Made by a program: the position numbers and the translations under genes. Of a stretch of DNA of 64,000 bases, positions 58,540 to 64,000 are shown piece after piece. A model generated the notes under the pieces. It saw nothing but the letters and a program-made list of their open reading frames with translations, ran no database searches and was not told the origin of the DNA. Position 1 is the stretch's first letter. Every line of letters begins with the position of its first letter. The stretch covers positions 22,506,001 to 22,570,000 of the forward strand of contig NC_088679.1 of the NCBI RefSeq assembly GCF_950023065.1. The letters are read 5' to 3'. This DNA is from Planococcus citri (Eukaryota > Arthropoda > Insecta > Hemiptera > Pseudococcidae).

Positions 58540-59218
58540 AATTTACCAAGAATTACTGGTGATTTCACACCAAATATCGAAACATGTCTCAGAATTACCA
58601 GTAGGTATATTTTACCAAAATTTACCAGATTTTCAGATTTACCTATAAATTATCGTGGTTAACCAGAAATAAGCAGTGATTTATAAAAAAATATAGGCTA
58701 CACTAATAATCTACCAAAAATTACTGACAATTTATCAAAAATTACCTGTACTTCATTAAGAATTAGGTACCAGTAATTTACCAGGAATTGCTCATCATTT
58801 CCTATAATTACCAGCAACTTACCAAAAATCATCAGTAATTTACCAAAAATTTCCAGTAATTTACCAGAAGTTAGCTGTAATTTGCAAAACATTGCCAGTA
58901 ATTTACCAGAAATTACCAGTAATTTACCAGTAATTACCAGTAATTTACCAGAAATTAACAGTAATTTACCAGAAATTACCAGTAGTTTACCAGAAATTAC
59001 CAGTAGTTTACCAGAAATTACCAGTAATTTACCAGAAATTACCAGAAATATACCAGAAATTACCAGTAATTTACCAGAAATTTATCAGAAATTACCAGTA
59101 ATTTACCAGAAATTGCGAATTACCATCAGTAATTTTCCAAAAATCACCATCAGTAATTTTCCAATAATTTATCAGAAAATACCAATAATTTACCAGTAAT
59201 TACCAATAATTTCCTCAG
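58540..59218 (-). repeat. GGTAAT minisatellite, inverted array
   Basis: The unit reads on the plus strand AGTAATTTACCAGAAATTAC (20 of 21 bases), period 21. The most regular part is 58,890-59,110. A false frame with the NLPEITS heptad runs through it on the plus strand. It is the complement of the arrays at 1.1-1.96 and 48.4-49.3 kb. Confidence 0.9.
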
Positions 59219-59219
59219 T

Positions 59220-60230
59220 ATTCATTTTTTTCTCAAAATAGTCTGACATGTTATCAAGGAGCTTGAAAATTTAGTTCTTTGAAAAACTCAAGAGTTTTAC
59301 CAACAATTCCACTCCATTTCAAAAAGTGTTTGAAAGCGTCGGAGAGTTTGAACTCTTGTGCAAGAGACGCAAGAGTTCTCCAAGTACCAATGCTCTATTA
59401 AAAAACTCTTTAAGACTTCAATTTCACTTTTTGTTATTTGCTCAAGGAAAGTTTCTGAATTTACACGAGTCAAAACTTCAAAAACATTGAAAAAGTTTCA
59501 TGTTTTGACGTCATGAATGATATTGATAAGGATGCTTTGACCTTAACCCTGAATTTTTTCACTCAAAAAAGCATGAAAAATGATAGGGTGAGGGTGGAAA
59601 AGAGCTACAAGTGCAAACTCCATCGAAGCGAAAAAATTCGTAAATAAGTTATGACTAGCTCTTTTTTTGGATAAGAATTGAAATCAGAGGCACACTGTTT
59701 AAATGAAGAATTCAGAAAAGCGAGTGCAACACACAGTCAACTCTATTTTCGAAGAGTTTGCCCACCCCTCTGCAGGAGCTCGTCACCAATTTTTCAGATT
59801 TTTTGAAGTTGGCAATAATGACGCAAAAAATAGGCATCATTGCGTTTTAAAGTATTTCAACCCCAGTTTCAGAAATGTTTGAAAAATCAATTCGAAATAC
59901 ACATTTGAGAAGAAAATATTTTCAAAACATAAATTTATCCTACGATAAGCGATTTGCAAGTTTCCAACGACTCACAGAAATTCCAAAAGTGGTATTGGGC
60001 TTTGATGGCAACGACCTAGGTCGACGCAAAACTCAAATAGGTAGGCATATGTGCTATCTTTCAGACCTGGGCCATTTTTTCCAGAACAGGTTTTGAAAAT
60101 TGCCCGTTTGTAAGTATATGTACAATCATTTATCTCTTCTTCAATTCCGGAGCATCTCCAAAACTAAAAATTTTTCTAGGTGACTTTTTGGTCAAAATAC
60201 CCTCAAATTGTTTTTCACGATATACACCCC
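59220..60230. other. AT-rich noncoding stretch
   Basis: A locally repeated CAAGAGTT word occurs between 59,290 and 59,375 (for example CTCAAGAGTTTTACC, ACGCAAGAGTTCTCC). No element termini and no domain-bearing frame were found. Confidence 0.4.
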
Positions 60231-60267
60231 AATACGTATAAGCTTATCACATTGATGAAAATTAACC

Positions 60268-60335
60268 ATAATGCTAGGAGATTGTCAGCTAGGGATTTAG
60301 AAACATTTTTTGAGTCCTCCTGGCGCAGAACCCGT
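60268..60335 (+). repeat. Family M module, solo copy
   Basis: ACCATAATGCTAGGAGATTG, then GTCCTCCTGGCGCAGAACCC and GTCGG. Same order and spacing as 45,868-45,932. Confidence 0.65.
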
Positions 60336-60699
60336 CGGTCTCAGAACTCCGGAATAAACTGTGCAGCATGTCTATGAGATCAAAGTGGGCTCATTTCATC
60401 TTGAGACAATTTCTCTTCACCCTTTGTTGCATGCAAATGTGGCATTTATCGTTCTCTCTCAGACGCCATGTCATCTCAAAAATTCACAAAGTGATCTAAT
60501 CAACAAGAATTACTTGTAATTGAACTCATTAAAAGGAAATTTCTCCTAAAAACGTTCAAGTAAACAACAAATCATCCAATTTTTTTTTTTTGCTGTTTAA
60601 CACTCATTTTCTCTGAAATTGAAACTGACTTTTCTCAACGATTTCTGCATCTTTCAAGCAGCTCAGATCTATTTTCTTCGATTTCCCACAGTTTAGATC

Positions 60700-63050
60700 A
60701 CCACCCCATGGAAATAACTCAGTTTCGGCCATATTGGCCCTTTGCTAGCAGAATGCCACATAAATATGGAGAATGTGAATACTCGAGCCAAAATCTCATT
60801 CGAGTATTAAACTCGTTGTAAAAGAAGGCCACGAGACATTCGAAACAGCGACTTATACCAGTATTATCTCTCGTCTAGTCAAAATAACAACACATTTATC
60901 GTACTGGCAACTTTATACCGTTGGTACATTCGCTCATAATACAAAACCTGAAAACGATATCTGTACAACACTGCGCCGTAGTTTCATTTAAAACCGAGCG
61001 AATCTCATCCAAACACACCAGATACCATATAACCGGACTAACCCAATGAAAAACTGCATTACCGAGGGTCTTATGCAAAACAATTCATCAAGCCGAGAAT
61101 ACGTACAGTATACTCGCTATGTATGTACGAGTATACGAAGAAAAGTAAAATTTATATTTAATACGGAGTCGTTTCGTAGCGCTTTTAGTTTCACCGCGTT
61201 GGCCGCATTAGCGGAAAATATTCTAACCCTTGGATTTAATATACCCCTTCGAGTTATACACGCTGGTACTTATTCGCAATTCGTTGTGTGTATTATTTTA
61301 CGACATACATAATGAATTAGATTCACTTGTACAATTTCGGCGGTATAATTTAAACGCGATATACGACGTTGTGCCGTTTAAAATTTTAGCTGCCATCGCG
61401 TCCTAAAAGTTTACTATCTCAAGGTCGACATTAGCTTAAGATTTGCCCGCAGCTCAACACGATCGTTCCAATTATTAAATTAAGGACAACGAAATCTAAT
61501 AATAAATTATTCCAACGGACTATGTAAGTATTTGTATTATAGAGAGCATTTTTTTCCCTTATAATTAATTCGCCTCGTTTCTTATCGTTACTTATCGCGA
61601 CAATAATAAAAAAAATTGTGATTTTTTTTCCTTCTTACTTCGAACTATAGTATTCGAACCAACTGCCACTACTGCTTCGTAACTATAGTACTTTTGCACA
61701 TGTATTTGACATTTTTAATACTATATTCGTTTCGCTATAACGAGTACTATAAAGAACCGCCATTTTCTATAGCCATTTTTAAAAGTAAACTTGGAAACTT
61801 TTCAAATATTCCTTGATGGTATGTATATTCTTTCTTTTTTTTCTCTCGCTGCTACACAGCTACGTTTTACCGCACCTTTCAAATAGCTGAACTCTAGACA
61901 TGATCATTTTACAAATAACGTTATTCTCAAAAATAAGTTACCTTCTCGTTATCGGAAATCTTTGATATTTGAATCTAATTTGACGAAGGTTTCTATACAG
62001 ACATAATCTCTGGCAACGAACAGAGAAAAAAAAACTTCTGAAAAGTCACGTATGATCTTTTATTGCAAAAAATTTAACGTGTTTTCTCTTCTTTTCTGCA
62101 TTCTGTTTCTCTTCCACAGACCTGCACTACTGCTTATATCGCGTTCTTCTTCTTCTTTTTATTTTTATCGTAAAATGATATCATTTCGCGAAAAGCTGAA
62201 GTTAGCGTTATTCCTTTCTATACTACGAACATTTACATCTGATAACGATATTGTCACAAAGGCGTATAAATACCGAATATACGTTTTAAAAAAAAAACAA
62301 TTCTTCTCCGCAATGTAGGTGGGTCTGGGTAGGTACGATTCGCATTTCCTGATAAAGTCGTGCTTTTCAACAATTTTTAATGATCCGATCATTTGTGAAA
62401 TATACTATACGAAACGTGAACGTTTTATCATAATAAAAAACACTCGTCGTCGTGCTTTCATGCAATTTTCCGCTACCAACATTCCAATTACGGCCGTATC
62501 GAAGATGGCTAAATTTCTATCGAGTCACATACTCGTCGTCGTCGTCGCTATACAAACCTATGCTCGTCCTTTACCAATTGCCACCCCTTTCACCTGGATG
62601 CCGATATGACGATGCCGTCGGCGACAAAACATTAATTCAGATTCCGAGATGAAATTTTCCAACGTCTGGTACGTGTTGTACATTTTTCTTTCTCGCTTAT
62701 TTTCGCTTTCCTTTCTGTTTTTTTTCCTTTGCTTTTTTATTTTACGAAGAAAAGCAACTTTGCTCTTTTGTTCAATCAAAAAAATGTCTATAGGAAGGCG
62801 TATTATTTAACGACCGACGATATTTTTATAATATCCGGTGGAAAAAAGAGAAGAAAAATGCTAAAAATTAACGAGTCGCAATAACGATCGAGCTTTTCCG
62901 TTGGTTTTTTCTCGTCACAATATCATAATCATTATTGGTAAAATGAGTAAGCTGTGTTTCGATAATAGATATTATGGAGTAAAAGATAATTCGATCACCA
63001 ATACTCCCAAAAAATTCATTTATAAATAGAGTCTAGACTCGTTTTGGGCT
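60700..63050. other. Single-copy-looking noncoding block, CpG-richer
   Basis: No similarity to other parts of the window. It contains a CGTCGTCGTCGTCG tract at 62,534-62,547 and several T runs. The only frame worth a note is the short one at 62,505-62,609. Confidence 0.4.
62505..62609 (+). CDS. Speculative 34-residue ORF with signal-peptide-like start
   Basis: The ATG at 62,505 has a good context (GAAGATGG). The peptide begins MAKFLSSHILVVVVAIQTYA. It has a basic residue, a hydrophobic core and a small residue before RPLPIATP, and it stops after 34 residues. The layout is like a secretory signal with a very short mature part. However, much of the hydrophobic run comes from a GTC microsatellite (CGTCGTCGTC), which can create such a pattern by chance. 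The frame is also open upstream to 62,319, so the start is not fixed. No neighbouring exons are seen. Not recognised as any known peptide. Confidence 0.12.
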   Translation: MAKFLSSHILVVVVAIQTYARPLPIATPFTWMPI

Positions 63051-64000
63051 GCTTTTTAAACAAATCAGCTATCTTAATGGAATTCTAATACGCCCTATGG
63101 GAGACTTACAGTGAAAACTCTCAGTAACTCAGCGATCAATTTGGCTTGTTCTTTTGATTTTTTTTAAAACCAACTCAAAGGATTTTATGTGAATCTCACC
63201 AGAAAACTTTCAGATCCGTGATCAGAAAATTTTCCTCACTGCTGTCAAAAGTGGTCTTAAAAACACCTTGGTAGTTAAAAATACATACCTGATAACCCAT
63301 CGAAAGATTCCCATAGTTTTACAAAGTACACATTCACTATCCAGGTCTCCAATCTTGGTCCATCAATCACACATTATGAGATTTTAGGACATCTCTTGAG
63401 AAATAATTTATGTACCTGTGCTCAAAAATCACTTATTTTTCGCATTCACGTAAACACACCCAAAAAATGTTTAGCTAGATCAAAAAATAAACGTTTTCAA
63501 AAATCAGCTGTCCTCTCAATTTCCAAAGTAGGCGCGTTTCAGGGAAATCAAGTATTTGGCGCAGGTTATTTCGGCGTGGACAAAAAATTGCTCAAAGGCT
63601 AGTTCTAAGTTGAGAAGAGGGAGGGGGGGGTTAAATTCAACTAAAAGCTGATGACACTGCAATTACCACACAAGATTTTGATCCAAATGTTGCAATGGAC
63701 TAATAATTACAAAACAACTTAAACGCAATAAAGAGGACAGAATAAGAACATATTCTTTAGCATATTTTTTTCTGTGCTATTAGATAGGGAATATCCAACA
63801 AATTTTTGCTAATCAAAGCGATTTTGAGTCCAATGAGTCAATGTTATTTTGCATATTTTAGCATATTTTTACCAGTTTTAGCGCATATTTCAGCATATTT
63901 GATCAATTTTTACAGTTTTTTCCCTATTTTTAGGGATTTGACTTTTTCATAATTTTTTGAACACAATTTTTTTTGAATGGCTATTTTCATAATTTTTTCG
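63051..64000. other. AT-rich noncoding stretch with AGCATATTT words
   Basis: From 63,757 to 63,900 the word AGCATATTT or GCATATTT recurs about six times with irregular spacing. A G run lies at 63,622-63,630. No element ends were identified before the window edge. Confidence 0.4.

Overview
The window is nuclear DNA of a eukaryote, most probably an insect. The sequence is AT-rich and has no dense gene order. It carries decayed non-LTR retrotransposons, many short inverted-repeat elements with TA target duplications, tRNA-derived repeats and abundant GTAGGTACCTAC-like words. My best guess is a sternorrhynchan hemipteran such as a scale insect, mealybug or aphid. That guess rests on general sequence style only and is low confidence. 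I recognise no host protein-coding gene. Nearly all open frames are short, lack recognisable domains and look like chance frames in AT-rich DNA. The only clear protein homology is to reverse transcriptases of degraded LINE elements, all on the minus strand.

Layout. 1-1,960 is a GGTAAT-type minisatellite broken by two inverted-repeat elements. 4,260-4,355 holds a branch point, a pyrimidine tract and a CAG directly joined to GTGAGT, the signature of a recursive splice site. 5.5-7.6 kb has a small MITE, a Jockey-like LINE fragment and a tRNA-like repeat. 12.1-13.2 kb is an element with arms of about 226 bp. 15.9-18.5 kb is an RTE-like LINE split by a pogo-like MITE, which itself contains a third element. 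22.1-27 kb is dense nested repeat. 35.6 kb has a second candidate recursive splice site with a 53-nt exon-like segment. 35.9-46.2 kb is mosaic repeat: a 76-bp palindromic tandem array, a foldback element, a candidate solo LTR, a second RTE-like fragment and several MITEs. 48.4-49.4 kb and 57.9-59.2 kb carry the GGTAAT minisatellite again in opposite orientations, with shared flanks. 52.2-55.0 kb has a 345-bp direct duplication and a near-perfect 242-bp palindrome.

Between these lie blocks that look single-copy and CpG-richer: about 8.2-9.9, 13.9-15.3, 19.1-21.9, 27.4-29.9, 33.4-35.6, 37.1-38.5, 40.5-41.9, 46.5-47.8, 49.6-51.0, 55.3-57.1 and 60.7-63.0 kb. I see no exons in them with confidence. 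The simplest reading is that the window lies inside one very long plus-strand intron, or between genes. Two candidate ratchet sites on the same strand about 31 kb apart favour the intron reading, but this is inference. The parts do not form a pathway. What they share is a history of nested, mostly non-autonomous transposon insertion.
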